Shown in pieces: positions 14,992 to 28,379 of a stretch of DNA of 64,000 nucleotides (positions within the stretch are counted from its first letter, which is position 1; each line of letters begins with the position of its first letter). The DNA lies in contig OZ023206.1 in assembly GCA_963995525.1 (NCBI GenBank), positions 7,940,919-8,004,918 on the forward strand, written 5' to 3'. The notes below the pieces were generated by a model. It ran no database searches. It worked only from the letters and a program-made list of their open reading frames with translations, and was not told where the DNA came from. Position numbers and translations under genes: made by a program. This stretch comes from Escarpia spicata (Eukaryota; Annelida; Polychaeta; Sabellida; Siboglinidae).

Positions 14992-17727
14992 TTTGCAGTC
15001 GTATTTCGTTTTCTGTTCTGATGTAGTGAAAACGAAAAACGGTTTGTTGTATCGTTATTTTGTTTTTCTAACATATATTAGAAATACCGGGAATAGTAGA
15101 TTGTATTCGTTTTTCGTACGTCATATATATGAAAACGAAAAACGAACATTGTTTGCTTTTCCTTTTTCGTTCGCCAATTTCAAAACGAAAAAGACGCTAC
15201 ATACACGAGCCGGGGTAGTAAATAGCCACCACCTTCCTAAGTGCGCCACACCACGTAAGAAACTAGGCTAGAAAAGCCGTTTGCTTTGTTTGCACGTGTA
15301 TCAATTTAAAGTGCTGCCCTCTGGGTGGTTGCAGTGACGGGACCAGTTTAGGTTGTCCAGACTCCGTTTACATATGTCTATGTCTAGTTTGAATTACAAG
15401 TTCTAAATCCCACTCAGTCCCGTGTTACCTAATTGACTCATCGCGAAAACAGGCTTCAGAATATTATATAACAATAATATATTAGTATTTTATCTATCAA
15501 AAAGGAAGTACTTATGTGCATAAGCGGATCCGAGGGGGGCACATGCCCCCGTATATTTGGAATACGGCCGCGCTGGAGTAAGGCAGGGCATAACGCCCAA
15601 TTTTCAGGATATCGGATGAGGAGAAAAGATTCCTTTTGGTATATATCGTCTGCGTGGCGTAGATGACCTAGTTCTGTTTCTTAGGTATATTCCCTTGTGT
15701 TGACATTTTAAACTATTTTACCGGTAGTCTTATCGTAGGGCATGAAGCCCACATATGTGACAAAACGCTCTGTTTCTTTTATTGATTTATTGTTCTTATA
15801 TTTTGTACCAAACTGATACATTTATACCACTAATGCAATACTGTTTCCATCTATGCCTACGCAAACCTGACGTGCTCCCTAGACCTTTGGGATGGGATCC
15901 CGTTTGGCATGTTTCAAGTCAAGGGGAGTGCAATTGGCACTATCGGAGGTTTCTGGTGAGCCTCAAAAATTGCTCACGTGATCTCCCTCATCTTCCGATA
16001 TCATGTTCAACAGGCGCAGAAGTATTGAGTGAGAGGCCAGATAAAAATCAGAACGTTACTGCACAACTAGACGTCTACTGCTGGCTGCATGTGATAACGC
16101 TTGGAGTCCGTCTGGACATCGTTTCTTTTCTTGTGTTGGCACACTTTCAGTTCTGGCCTGGCCTCTGTGATTCCTGGCACCGTCGAGTTTGACTTCGCTG
16201 TCATTAACAACGAGCGCGACAATACGTGCTGACAGGCTTTTCTCTTGAGAGAATTACTCATGCCTGACACACCGACTGTGGACACAAAGCCTACTTCGCT
16301 CGAATGAATGACTCTGAGAAGCCCAAAAGGTCAGAATAAAGCCACGCATTACCTTGTTCCAATAAAAGCTTCATATTTGCTCTAGAGAAAGTGGAATGGT
16401 ATGGGTAGGACAATGCACTATTTGAGGGAGACCTGAAAACAGGGCTACGATCAACACTTCTTCTTGAACGTGGCAATAGCAGCGATATTTCATTTGTTAA
16501 ACATCAACATAGGCCATAGCCTCAACGGACCAATTTATTTGCCAAGTCATGATTTACTGAAGGGTTATATTTTCAACACAATATGCTTAGGACAGAGTAT
16601 ACGTATGCAATGATGTTTGTGCAACTGCAAAGTACTGCCAAACGTCGATTATGCCAAAAAATTGTCATTTTGTGAATATCGGTTTCTGGGCCATAGTACA
16701 CATATAATGTCGATTGATGAGAATATTTTGTGGCTGCGAACTACGTTTTCTTATGCTCACTAGCCGACAACTGAAGATTATTTGTCGGCCGATGAAAAAT
16801 CGGTTCCTATATTGCAAGCTTACCCTGAGTAGATAATGGAATTGCAATATGGTTCGATTAAAACAAACATTCGTTATTGAAATTTAAATATAGCATGGAT
16901 TAATATACGTTGCTTGAGGTCCTACGATTATGTTTGTGTCTGAACATGACAAATGCACAAATGACGTACGTTACACTGCAATATTGAATTAACACAGCTA
17001 CTTGGACACCACGCCCCAGAAAGCACAACACGGCTAATTATGAACTCAATACGTCATTCTACACACTCCGTTGCCAGTTTGTTCGCTACGTCTGCATTTC
17101 GTCGAATCGTCCATCACGTGACCAGAACTGACCCATATCAACGCATGTGTATTCTGTTCCTTTATATCATGTGTACTGAAGTGGACCGATACAGGGAATA
17201 TAGTTTATTTGTACTAATTGTGAACGAATGAAAAGGAGCGTAATCTGAAGTGTAACGCTGTCCGGTGTAACGTGTCCTGAGTAATGCCGTGCCAGAAGTA
17301 TGCGTAAGCCAGTATTGCTAAGGTGGTTTGTCCTACTGATACGCTTAAGTTTACAACTGAGCTTGTTAGTATACATAACATAACCACATAAATTACATAA
17401 CTTCATTTAAATAGGGAAACGTACATTAAACTTTACAAAGTCCAATGGAACATCAACGCAACGTCTCTGAAATAGTCAACCACACTATAATTAGTATGTG
17501 AATGTCATCACGGTATTGTTGTCATATATACGTTTTTATAATGCAATATTGTTCCTATGGTAACCACCGATCCTCCATATGGAGGAGGAGAACACTGAAA
17601 TCGGCTCCAACCTCTTCACTTTCACTGACAATTCTGGGATTTGTGGCACTTCATGGTAAAAACTTTAGACAACAGACAGTCCCCTTTTACATAATCACCT
17701 TTCAGCTAAAGGCTATTGCGTACAATT
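14992..17727. other. No gene recognised; CGAAAAACG-rich block at the left
   Basis: The first 250 bp hold repeated words of the GAAAACGAAAAACG type in both orientations, including a small hairpin at about 15107-15145. The rest is unique sequence. The longest frame (15782-16192, 136 aa) has no recognised domain and no convincing splice context. Confidence 0.5.
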
Positions 17728-20700
17728 AGGTCGCAAAGTGAACCCGGAAAATATGCTTAGAAGTGAAGTTTCGTTCCGACTTCTCGGGGATTGAGATTTC
17801 TTTGTGGCCTTAAAAAGTAAATAATATCCCCAACATTGTGCTAAACTTTTAACTCAGAATTTGTGCCAGTTTAAAAGTTTAACCCGAGTTTATGTCGGAT
17901 TATTGCGTTTTGTTGGCAGAGCAGTAATTTTTTAATCTAGACCAATCAGACTTCCTGTTTACGTCATATGACGCGCAAAATGGCTGCGTCCATGCCAACA
18001 TGAATAGTGTCATCGTCTCTGGAAAAACGCGTTGAATCTGCTTCATGTACTTCAAATACGTCGCAGATTGCACCACCCGGCTTGTTATACATCGTAGATG
18101 GAGTAATTATTGTGAAAGTTTGGAACTGGACGTTAACAAAGATATGTTCACTGACGGTAATATTCCTGTTGACACATCGGCGGATTTCATCCTAAATTTT
18201 AAAAGTAAAAAGTATTCAAGCCGTGCCGTAAAAGTTGTATTTATCAGCGCTAGAACTTCTCGAAGAGATTAAATACAAGTTCAGGTTCAACAAGAGGCAA
18301 AACTGCGTTGCTTGCCATCGTGTTATTTAATACAAGACGTTTTCTTCAACGTTAATGAGGTATGAAAACAAAGATTGACCTGCCCAATTTCGTGCAGCTT
18401 GTAATTTACAATGACGTAGTACAGCCAACACATATGAACCGAACAATGTTTACACTGAATGAATATTGTGGTGGCACTGGCAGGCCATATTGACAATAGC
18501 AAGTGCGAGCTAAGTATAAACTTTAACCGATGTCAAGCAGGATTTTTAAGTCTACTTGATTTTTGTTTAAAGAGGTGAACATCTTATATGAATTTGATTA
18601 CATGGTCAAATATACAGTCAAATGAATAGTCATCAGATCAGACTTTGATAAATTAAACAGAAACTGTAAAACATTCCCGGCTTTATTAACTCATACATTA
18701 AAATCTCAGTTAGAGAGACATTTTGGAATCATTTTGTAAAACACACTTACTTACAATAACATACGTGGGTAAGTTTCAACAAGAGACAATGCCAAGTGAA
18801 CTCTCAATGTTTATTACATATTAAGTACACACCAATAACCATGTATGAAATAACATTTATGGGGTTTGGAAATAATACATTGAGACATACATCATAAGTT
18901 TGTCAGAACAATCATCTTAAATGTTATAGTCAATTTTGTAAAGATATATTAAATATATTCACTTTCATTTATCTAACATCATAATCCATTTCCTTTAACT
19001 AGTCAAAAATATCCCCTTAATGCTGTTATCCATGAATGTTATCGTCTCCTATTGTTGCATATGTTCACACCACACCTCCTCAATTAGTTGGCACTTCTGG
19101 GCTAGTTCCAGTGCGTCAGTGTAGTTCATACATTCTGGCAGAGATAAGCAAACAAACCAGTGCACACGTGATGTCCACTGCATATTTGCAAAGTGAGCTT
19201 AGATAGATTTGCTGCTTACAAGGAGGATATTCTGTGGAGAAAGGGGGGGTCAGTCATTCATTTGATGGAGACCTTTCGTTTAACAAAGTCCACCAATGAC
19301 CACCAGGGAAGACCAATGCAGTTGAGCACTGGTAAGAGGTAGGTTTGCAGGAGCCAAAACAAGCACGCCTGAATGAGATGACACTTATTAAGCAGCATCC
19401 TGCAATGAATGCATAAAATGTACAAAACATATTTAAATATAATACAACAGTTAATATGATACACTATCGGTAACTAGTGGTGTAAATATTTCTAATTATT
19501 CTAGCTTTTATGAAAATACTGTCTTGCCATAGTTCTTATATATGTGCTGAATAAAATACTTTCAAACGATGTTGCAATGAAATGGTCATGTTAGTTAAAA
19601 TTAATGCGTTTCCTATTTTATAATAAAACGCAATCTACATGATCGTGTCTTTGTAACGACTACATATTTAAGGGTTTTTTAAGGAGTTTTCCCATTGACG
19701 ACCACGTTAACGTTTTGTCTGATTGTAAGAAAACGTGACCTAGAAAATGTATTAAACTTCTCACCTGCCGTTGTCATCATCTCATTGACATGCTGGTCGA
19801 GTTTAGTCAAAATCTAATATTTCTAGCTCTTACAAAATGCCTGTATGTATGACACCAGTCAATATTTACAAATGGATGCAGGCAGTAATCCGGCTAAAGT
19901 GTTAACTAGCCAAATTGCTGCCAAATACCCTTCCGCTTAGTAAAATCAGCTAAAAAGACACCATTTTACTGTCAACAGCTTCTACAATCATATCTAGAAA
20001 TCTGACTACTCAAATGCACTTATGTCAGGGCAAGTGAATATTGTAAAAAGTCATTTCTCAAAAATATACTGCACTTTTTTTCGTAACCAAGCAGGAAGTC
20101 TAACAGTGTCCTAACCCCTTAAGTACTACCAACAACCATGTGCTTCTGGTCCGGAAGGACGCACAGACATTTTGTGTCATTTAATAATACAATACTGCGA
20201 AACCGCATATCTCTAACTAAGCATTAATACCTAACACTTCTCCACGTTTATTTTAAACATAATATATCTTTACCGATACAATTAACAATCAAACTAAATG
20301 TGTCAATTCATACTTCCAAGTATGGTCACAATGATGTCTCTCCATTATTCAATATGATCAGTTTGTAATAACTAAATTAGTTAACATGAACTTAATTAGG
20401 TAGCACGGGTAGACTGCCATGCACCTACGCAAGATGTCAGACCGTGATTCTGTAGGTCTATCACGACAATCTTAGCATTTGCCAAATTTCACAAGTCAAA
20501 TATATTTGTCGCCTTGCGTTCACGTAAGGGATAACGTCTTCCCTGATTCACACTTCTGGTTGGAGACCCGTTTCGATCGGTTACTCTTCGACCAATTGCT
20601 GTTGGTGTTGTGCCGTTACGTTGTGTAGATTCAGGCCCACTTGGTACTGCGATTGCAGCATCCAACACAGGAATCTCCCTTAATTGTGTTTCGACTGGGT

Positions 20701-21953
20701 GCGGTAGTGATGTTGTATCGCCACTCAGTTCCAACAACTGATCGATATGTCGACGCCAAATGACACCATCACTCATCTTTACCGTATATGACAACGGTCA
20801 CTTTACTAAGGTTTCTGGAAGATTTGGATCGTAGTGCGTTAACACCTTGTCTGACTCAATCGCATCTTTCGCTCGCTGAAATGCTTCCTGGCACTGTGCA
20901 TTCCTTTTCCAGTTGACATCATATGTCAACTGGTTTTCAGGCTCTGCATATAGCCTCTTGCAAGTTGACTCAGATTGCAAGCCTACCACCAATCTTTAGA
21001 CAGAAACCGAATAAGTGACTATATATTATGAAGATATTTGTACGGTTCGATCATGTCGCCTCCTGCTCTACGGTAATACAAGCTGGGTAGATTGAGTGCC
21101 CTGAGCCGTTCACAATACTCCAGGTTTTTTAGGTCCGGGACAAGTTTTCTTTGTACATTTTAAAACATGTTGTTTGTCTCCCTTGAGTACCTATAGATGG
21201 TTATAATATACTATAGGGGCCCAAGCAACATTTCCATATTCCAGAATAGGTCATGATTCTCGCATTCCAAATTCAGTCACGTATGTTGACATTCACGATA
21301 TCTACTCCATGTATGAGGTGTAATCCGCTGGGTGGTGCAATTTGTGACATGTGCCAAATATAGAAAGCCCATGGAACAGACTACCACCTTCTGCTGTTCT
21401 ACACATCACGCCATCATTGCCAGCCTTATGTGTGTCGCCATGCCAGCCATCAGGGAAATGCAACCCTTGCACGGCGTCCACATCCTCTAAAGCTACAAAC
21501 TTATATATATAGTGCACCACTTGTTTTTATCCGCGCTTTTGTTTGTTTTTCGTTGTTTTTGTTTATTTATTTTGAACATCCTTCTACACGATGTTTTCCC
21601 TTTTTGTTCGACTGCCCTCGACGTTACGCACCGCACAAATCCCAGTTTAGCTATGAACAGCTGTAAAGGGATTATTACATCAAGCATTAAGCAAACGAGA
21701 TAACAATATTCCTTTCGCCATGGGGGCAGCCATGTTTGTGTCAGATGATTGGTCCAGATTCAAAATGACTCATCGTGACGAAACAAAATAGTCCAACATA
21801 AATTCGAGTTAAACTTGTAAACTGGCACAAAGTTTGAGTTAAACTTTTTCTTGGAGGTGCAACATATTGCGTACTCTGATTATCAATGTTTATTACTTAG
21901 TCCCCGAGAGGTCGGAACGGGACTAAATGAAAAACGCGTTCACCTAGCGGCCA
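17728..21953. repeat. Inverted repeat IR3 enclosing ~3.2 kb
   Basis: The left outer arm 17728-17985 matches the reverse complement of 21720-21953: GTTCCGACnTCTCGGGGA, TTTGTGCCAGTTTA, AAGTTTAACnCGA, and ACCAATCA are shared in order. An inner pair (18055-18122 against 21283-21350, anchor ATTGCACCACCC) continues the symmetry. The right side carries about 370 extra bp between its outer and inner arms. By eye identity is 75-80%. The interior contains a Ty3 remnant and unrecognised DNA with frames up to 75 aa near 18.0-18.3 kb. Confidence 0.8.
20480..20995 (-). mobile_element. Ty3/gypsy remnant: RT-connection joined to the pol C-terminus
   Basis: Two minus-strand frames lie back to back. The upstream one (20992-20798) is the RT/RNase H connection of K02A2.6-like Ty3 elements: CQEAFQRAKDAI, then DKVLTHYDP and NLP. 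The downstream one (20794-20489) is the tail of pol after the integrase: SYTVKMSDG, IWRRHIDQLL, and a final RYPLRERK motif. RNase H and the integrase core are deleted at the junction near 20797. Like the copy at 0.6-1.7 kb it is an internal-deletion derivative, possibly of the same family. Confidence 0.85.
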
Positions 21954-23090
21954 ACATAATACAGTGCGTTGATTCATTGAATTGAAGCGCGAGGCATCGT
22001 GGGGTTTTCACGGTGGTATCCTAATGTGATATCTGGTTTAATTCCACGATATAATAACTTTTTTTTTTACTTTAAAAAGCTTGTGTTACCCCTGAAAGTG
22101 CCAAGGGATAATTACCTCCATGGTAAATACCGCTGACATAGATATAGCAAGTAACTCAATACATCTATAATACTGTGGTAAACAACAGAACGACACCACG
22201 CTTAGTGCTGTAATACATAGCGAGTATGGGGAGAAGAAGGCATTACTGCATACCTCGTATTACAATGAATGACCCCATGTATTACAATTTACATGACGTC
22301 ATTCAGTGTAATAAGCTGGCGCGTGTAAAGCAGAATAAAATGAAATAAAATGTTTAATTAAACTTCAATAGGTTACAAAACGGCATGTTTTCATTGGTCT
22401 ATGTTGTCTGCAGAACTACAACAAATATATAGTGATTCATGATCACGGAGGATTATAATTTACCATAAAGATAACGTGTAACGAATACGTGTTATATAGT
22501 GCATAAATGCCTCAACAATTACGTATCGGTTATCATAATTATCCTGAGCGGGAAAATATCGTTATGTGTAGTCCTGCAACATTACATTACCATTCATATG
22601 ATTCACACTATGAATAGTAATGTACTTATGTAATAAAACAATCAGACGAACACTTTAATTCAAATATGTGAGGAAACATTTGAAGGAAATTGCAACTGAA
22701 GCTGTACAAGGCGCGACTAATCGGTCGTGTGTATTGGGCCTGTCTTCAGCCACGTGAAGCCGTATAGTAGAGACAGGCAGCGTCTCTGCATTGGAGTCCC
22801 CGGCTCGTGGCCAGGCGACCAGGAATAGTAATTACGTCCAAGACAAAACAAGCGGTTTTGAAACGAGGGCCGAGGCCTGCTGAAATCAAGAGTTACCGGA
22901 ATAAAGACATCGTACGAGGTCAGAACAAAATTCTACAATACACCCAGCAGACTTTATAGCAGAATACATCCCTTTTCACAACGTCTTCCAAGACTGGAAC
23001 AACAGAAGGTTATAAGACAACCCCCTGAAATTGTGACGCCCAGTTTGAGAACCACTGACTTAGTTGGAGGTCTTGACACCCGTGCATTGA
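21954..23090. other. No gene recognised
   Basis: A/T-rich DNA with no ORF or repeat that I could identify. A short palindromic-looking stretch around TGACGTCA lies near 22295-22301. Confidence 0.5.
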
Positions 23091-23560
23091 CAAAAATGCG
23101 TCCGACTGGCTGCAACTGTCATCACTAAAGATTACAGATCACGGGAGTCAGGATGCATTGGCAGGATGCTTGACTGCCTAAATCCTTGGAAGAACGACGC
23201 TAACAACTCAGGCTGGCAATGTTTGATAAAATAGCACAAGGCCTCCCACCATTGCCGGCTGACGCCTTCTTAACACCAACCAACAGAGACAAACGTAGGA
23301 TCAGACCAACCACCGTTCGAGGGATCCGGAACTAACATTATACAAAGACAAGCCAACAATAACGGCTTCTGCTTCAAAGTGTCTCCCTTCCAAGACTAAC
23401 CAATATAGAAGCTCATTCTTTGTCAACACCGTCATCGACGGGAGCCCCCTCATAGATGACACCATCAACCTGCCCACACACAACGCATTTTCCTCTGCAG
23501 TTGGGAGGCAGAGAGTTTCACTCAACAGCTAACAACATTCCCCATGTGTTTTCTTTTGTT
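23090..23560 (+). mobile_element. LINE RT C-terminal fragment with 3' UTR
   Basis: Translated in shifting plus-strand frames this shows the C-terminal end of a non-LTR RT: DYRSRESGC, then FDKIAQGLPPLPAD, NRDKRRIRP, and RSSFFVNTVID followed by AFSSAVGRQ and a stop near 23530. At least three frameshifts or stops break it. This DYRSR...GC block followed by the F(F/V)xxT end is a familiar LINE ORF2 tail in marine invertebrates. The 3' end lies in the T-rich stretch after 23560; no tandem tail is clear. Confidence 0.75.
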
Positions 23561-24500
23561 TTTAATTGACAGTGCTGTGTAACGTTTTTTAAACAGTCTT
23601 TTTTGTACATTTGCGCTACGCACACCCTAAACGTCACGTCAATAGCCGCTCTCGGCTTCTGTGTTGCACCCACAAACATCTGCACTAGGAGCTTCAGATT
23701 CAGACGTTTTGCTCATTTTGCAAATTGTACTCAGTCGAGTCTACCGGACTTAGGACTGGATAAATCAATACACCAGAATCGTTTTACTTTATAAATTAAA
23801 TATTCTAGTTTTGTCAGGGTTTTCTCTTTAATGCCTTGTTATGTTCTTGTTTAATTATCAGGAGTGGTGAGGATGAGGGTAGTTATGTCCCTGCGGAAGA
23901 TTATTGAACCTTAAGTGGACCGGTTTGAGGAAGGGGTGGCAGAAATTATGTGATAATTCAAAATGATAACAATTATTAGTCAACATATTTGACAGTCTTC
24001 ACTATATATGCCAAAATAAAGAGAAGAACGAATAAACAGTGACACTCATTCATAACCATGTTCATACTTGTAGCCTACACTGATGTATTGATAGCTCTAG
24101 CATTTTCCTCAGAGAAAAAAACAAAATATATCTCTAACATGTATAAGGACAACTATTTTGTTTTTTAAATATGAATGGCCTAACCAAATCCAAATAATTT
24201 CTTATTGGCGGATGACATCAATAAATGTAGAACACTAACATAAACATATAAATATTACCATGTTGTGTTGAACCTATATATAATATAAATTAATATACAT
24301 ATTGATAAATGCACATATGATAATTGTGGGAAATACCATTGGTTTAAATGTATAATTATTATCATTTGACATATAACAATGTCAACTATTCACTGGTCAC
24401 AGTCGGGAAAGTCAATGACTACAGGGTATTGCCAGGGATTACTAGCGACTATACCAAAATTTTGCGTTGATATACTATAAACAAGGTTGCAAATAAGGCA
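23561..24500. other. No gene recognised
   Basis: Strongly A/T-rich sequence with no ORF above 63 aa and no recognised repeat. Confidence 0.5.
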
Positions 24501-24977
24501 ACACACATGACAAAACTAACAAACATGACAAAACTAACAAACATGACAAAACTAACACACATGACAAAACTAACAAACATGACAAAACTAACAAACATGA
24601 CAAAACTAACACACATGACAAAACTAACACACATGACAAAACTAACAAACATGACAAAACTAACAAACATGACAAAACTAACAAACTTGACAAAACTAAC
24701 ACACATAACAAAACTAACAAACATGACAAAACTAACAAACATGACAAAACTAACAAACATGACAAAACTAACACACATGACAAAACTAACAAACATGACA
24801 AAACTAACAAACATGACAAAACTAACAAACATGACAAAACTAACACACATGACAAAACTAACAAACATGACAAAACTAACAAACATGACAAAACTAACAC
24901 ACATGACAAAACTAACACACATGACAAAACTAACAAACATGACAAAACTAACAAACATGACAAAACTAACACACATA
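24501..24977. repeat. 18-bp minisatellite (~26 copies), both strands open
   Basis: The unit is ATGACAAAACTAACAAAC with an A/C variant at position 17, giving MTKLTN or MTKLTH on the plus strand and VSFVM(F/C) on the minus. Because 18 is divisible by three and no frame has a stop, frames of 165-207 aa arise on both strands. The N/H order is not random: NNH and NNHH blocks recur, which implies multi-unit duplication. No homologous protein is recognised. Confidence 0.95.
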
Positions 24978-25272
24978 GAGCGTTTCGTTTTTAATATATT
25001 TATTGGGGTATTATATACTAAAAGTGTTATATAAATTATATAAATGATAATATTAAACAAGGATATCAACACTTTAAGCGGTGCCTATTCCTATGCGACA
25101 CTGTTGGCGTTGCGCTTTTACATATTTTTAGCTTGCATCTATATTCTATGACACGCTGTCACATTTAACAATTATATGTCGGAGTGACCAACAAAAGATT
25201 AATATAAATCAAAATCAGAATTCATATCGTGTATAGTACTACACATGTTAAGTGACATATAAAAAAGAAAGA

Positions 25273-25374
25273 TGTACGGTTTCATGCCTATGTACGGTGT
25301 CATGCCTATGTACGGTTTCATGCCTATGTACGGTGTCATGCCTATGTACGGTGTCATGCCTATGTACGGTTTCA
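25273..25374. repeat. 18-bp tandem repeat (~5.7 copies)
   Basis: The unit is TGTACGGTTTCATGCCTA with a TTTC/TGTC alternation. Same unit length as the 24.5 kb array but unrelated sequence. Confidence 0.95.
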
Positions 25375-25686
25375 GTAGAATATAATATTGTTATTAGTTG
25401 ACCACTTTTTACTTAACTCTGTCCACGACATACCCGAGTGTTAATATAAAACCATTCCTGTGAGTGTTCCATATTTGTGTTTCTCAATCATTCTTATCAT
25501 TTTATTAATATACTGAACAATAGAATATGAATACAATGTTTTCATAACGTTATTTATTTAAAGTCTAACCGACCACTTTTGTAATTTGTCGAAAGGTAAT
25601 TTTAAGAACAATTAATGAAACTTGAACTGAATGTTCCAAAAGCACCACCGCTCTTTCATCATTCTCTTGAACCACCTCTCTGTCGT

Positions 25687-25846
25687 CCCTCTCCTCCACC
25701 ACCTGGCTCTCTACCCTTTCCACCACCACTTGTGTCTCCCCTCTCCTCCACCACCTGTCTCTCGACCCTTTCCACCACCACATGTCTGTCACCCCTCTCC
25801 TCCACCACCTGCCTCTGTACCCTTTCCACCACCACATATATGTCAT
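25687..25846. repeat. ~53-bp imperfect tandem repeat (3 copies)
   Basis: Three units of 52-54 bp start with CCCTCTCCTCCACCACCTG. On the minus strand they encode an acidic, Val/Glu/Arg-rich repeat (VVVERVxRQVVEERGD). The array lies directly downstream of the pseudogene at 25.86-26.9 kb and in frame with its last segment. Confidence 0.85.
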
Positions 25847-25854
25847 CCATCTCC

Positions 25855-26880
25855 AGCGCCAGTTGCGTGCTCTCCCAACCAGAACATGTTGGATGGAAAA
25901 CTCCGCCCTTCGTGTAGAAGCAATCCTTGAAGCAGGAAGTACTGCAGATTTTCGCGACTGGGCCCTGGACCACAACAGCACGGGCAGACTTTATGCCACG
26001 GACTTCTGGAACATTCCATGTTTCGATCTCATCCTTGCAGTCCTGGATGACTTCGAGGGTTATATCCAGGAGAGTCATGGTCGTGTCATTAGCACGAATT
26101 TTCGTGGCAGAACTCTTAGCTCGTGGTGATTACTCTTCCAGCCTTCACCAGGTTGTCAGTCTTCCTTTTCATGCCACCACCCATTCCGTCACAGGAGCCT
26201 TTCCTGTGGCCAGCTTCCAGCCAGGTGCACGACGCTCTAAGACCGAACAGTGATAGAAATGTTGCTACTAGGGCACATATTGTGCGGTTCCGGTACGGCG
26301 AAGTTGGTGAGTCTGTGATGAACTGCAGAGCCGACAGTTCCAGAAGGATTTCATTGACTTCCGTCAACAGTGTGAGCAGTGACACTTGTAATCTACACGT
26401 AGCTCTTGGTACAAAACTTGCAGTCCTGCTTGAAGTGTACCACCATTGGGTGAATGATCACCTGGGACTTGACATAGTACACTGCCGTTATTTCGTCCTG
26501 GTATCTGCACATAGACTGGACCGTTGCCTCCGTCTTTTCCGCCATTGACTGCTTCAAGATGCGGATCTGGTGATATTGGATGGTCACCCGATGACAGTGC
26601 TCACGGAACTCGGCTATGCCGGATATGAGTTGGTCTGTGAAGTCTCGTGTACTTTCTACAACTTTTAGTTAGTTAGTTTCACCTTCTTGAAGACTCTGCC
26701 ATTGTGTTCAACATATTGGGCTTGCCATGTTCGGTACCGAACTTCTGTTTTCGCTTGGCGTTATCTGATTCCCGAAAATAACGATAGATGGAGTGTCTGG
26801 GCCGATGAACTAAATGGCAGTTAGAGCCGACGTACGGTTTCGGGAGACGTACGGTTGCAAAGACCCGTAAAAGCAAAATA
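25855..26880 (-). pseudogene. Broken gene of a multicopy invertebrate family (TDSPTS / GHxKGxCDGxGG)
   Basis: Minus-strand segments in three frames keep one collinear order. They are an N-terminal part near 26.70-26.88 kb, a segment with HCHRVTIQYHQIR and a conserved HPMVVHFKQD (26.40-26.62 kb), a segment with TDSPTSPYRN then EAGHRKGSCDGMGG (26.12-26.38 kb), and a Cys-rich end with CSTSCFKDC and CSGWE (25.87-26.10 kb). I recognise this order from a poorly characterised protein family that is multicopy in cnidarians, molluscs and arthropods, in which the motifs are usually TDSPTSQYRN and GHGKGPCDG. The acidic residues at TDSP and CDG could belong to a nuclease-like fold, but that is inference. 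Stops or frameshifts near 26.69, 26.39 and 26.12 kb make it a pseudogene, unless introns fall exactly there. Confidence 0.75.
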
Positions 26881-28070
26881 AATCGAAGGGAAATGTATCT
26901 ACAAATTACAATTTTGTCATATAGTTACCTTGTTATGTGTTATTTATGACCAATTAATATTTCTTACTAATCTACAAATCTCTACTTACAATGCGTATTC
27001 AAACTTGCTACGTACGAAAAACTTCCCCAAATCGGTTTCGTCGCTCAACACAAATTATTAGCCAACACGTTTGGTTTAAAACAGCACAGGACCTATGTAT
27101 CCAGCTGTGGCATCAAGTTGAGTGTGAAATCTGTGTTATTTAGTGAACTGTTGTACTGCATTTTCCCATATGAATGACTGCAGACGGACGGTTTCAGAAA
27201 AGTTCCCCAACATGATAATAATCAGGAAAAATCAGGGTTTTGACTTGAAGTTTTAATTGTTTGATCGATGATGCCTGAGACATCGACCTTCATAGCCAAA
27301 CATTAACTGTGTACCTTGCATATGTTGTTTAAATAATACATTGCGTTTTAAAGTACTGATGGCGTATATTTCACAAAAATTACCCATTTTGGGGGGACAA
27401 CACTCAGAGATTCCATGGTACATATACAAAAGTAGGGTTCCCCAGAAAGCCCCAACGAAGACGCATGCGTACAACATCATTCCAGCCTTCCAACTAGTAT
27501 ATGAAATGAGTTATAGCCCTGGAACCTGTTTGTCAACGTTTCGTTGGAATCGACCATATATATGTATATTTATATATAAAGATGAAGCGAAGAAATTTAC
27601 TTGCCGGGTAATAAATGTTGTCAGTTGAATGCAAGATGGGCTTAGATTTACGTATACTCACGACCGGAAATCATCACTCAAATCTCGTGTTCTAACGCTC
27701 TTGATCTATTTTAATACACTGCCTGATCTCGCACTGATTCACGTGTCACGTATTGGCCATAATTCACAAATATCACCAATCGCCAATCGGTGCTACAATT
27801 TACGACATATCATCATTAACGAGTAAAATATTTTCAGTGACCTAATAATGCCTACTGTATATGAAGCACTGATGATAACTGGAACCCGCAACTTGAAGAG
27901 TTTGAAGAAGAAAATCGGATCACTGACGTAGTAAAGGAACGTAACGGATCATTATGAATGACTCAAGTCCCAATCACACTCACTTAGTCACATACCTAAA
28001 ACAGAAGGCGTTTTGGCCTAGATTGACAATTGTAACATAATGTTTTGATGTTTGGGCTACTTGTACAGGC

Positions 28071-28111
<41 letters not shown>

Positions 28112-28379
28112 TATCACTTAATTTATTAGTGATTTTACTCCGTTATCGTGTCTTTATTTATGTGAATGTATGTCTATTTGAATGTTTCTACTCCGATAAC
28201 GGAGGTTGAATAAAACATACCAACAATAGGTTAACGTTATTCGCATTCTCGTGGGCCATGAACATCCATTCAGTATATACGGTATAAACTAATAAAGTGC
28301 CACGTGAACTCTCATAACCAAGGCCTAGGCCCTAGTCTGGATTCAGCGCAGACAGACAACTACCATTTGGCGACGCTTT
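26881..28379. other. No gene recognised; AT microsatellite at 28077-28110
   Basis: Mostly unique A/T-rich sequence. The 95-aa frame at 27341-27628 has no recognised domain. A ~34-bp pure AT tract lies at 28077-28110. Confidence 0.5.

Noticed and set aside
15782..16192. 136-aa plus frame
   Set aside because: No recognised domain, no low-complexity cause and no splice support; not enough to call a gene.
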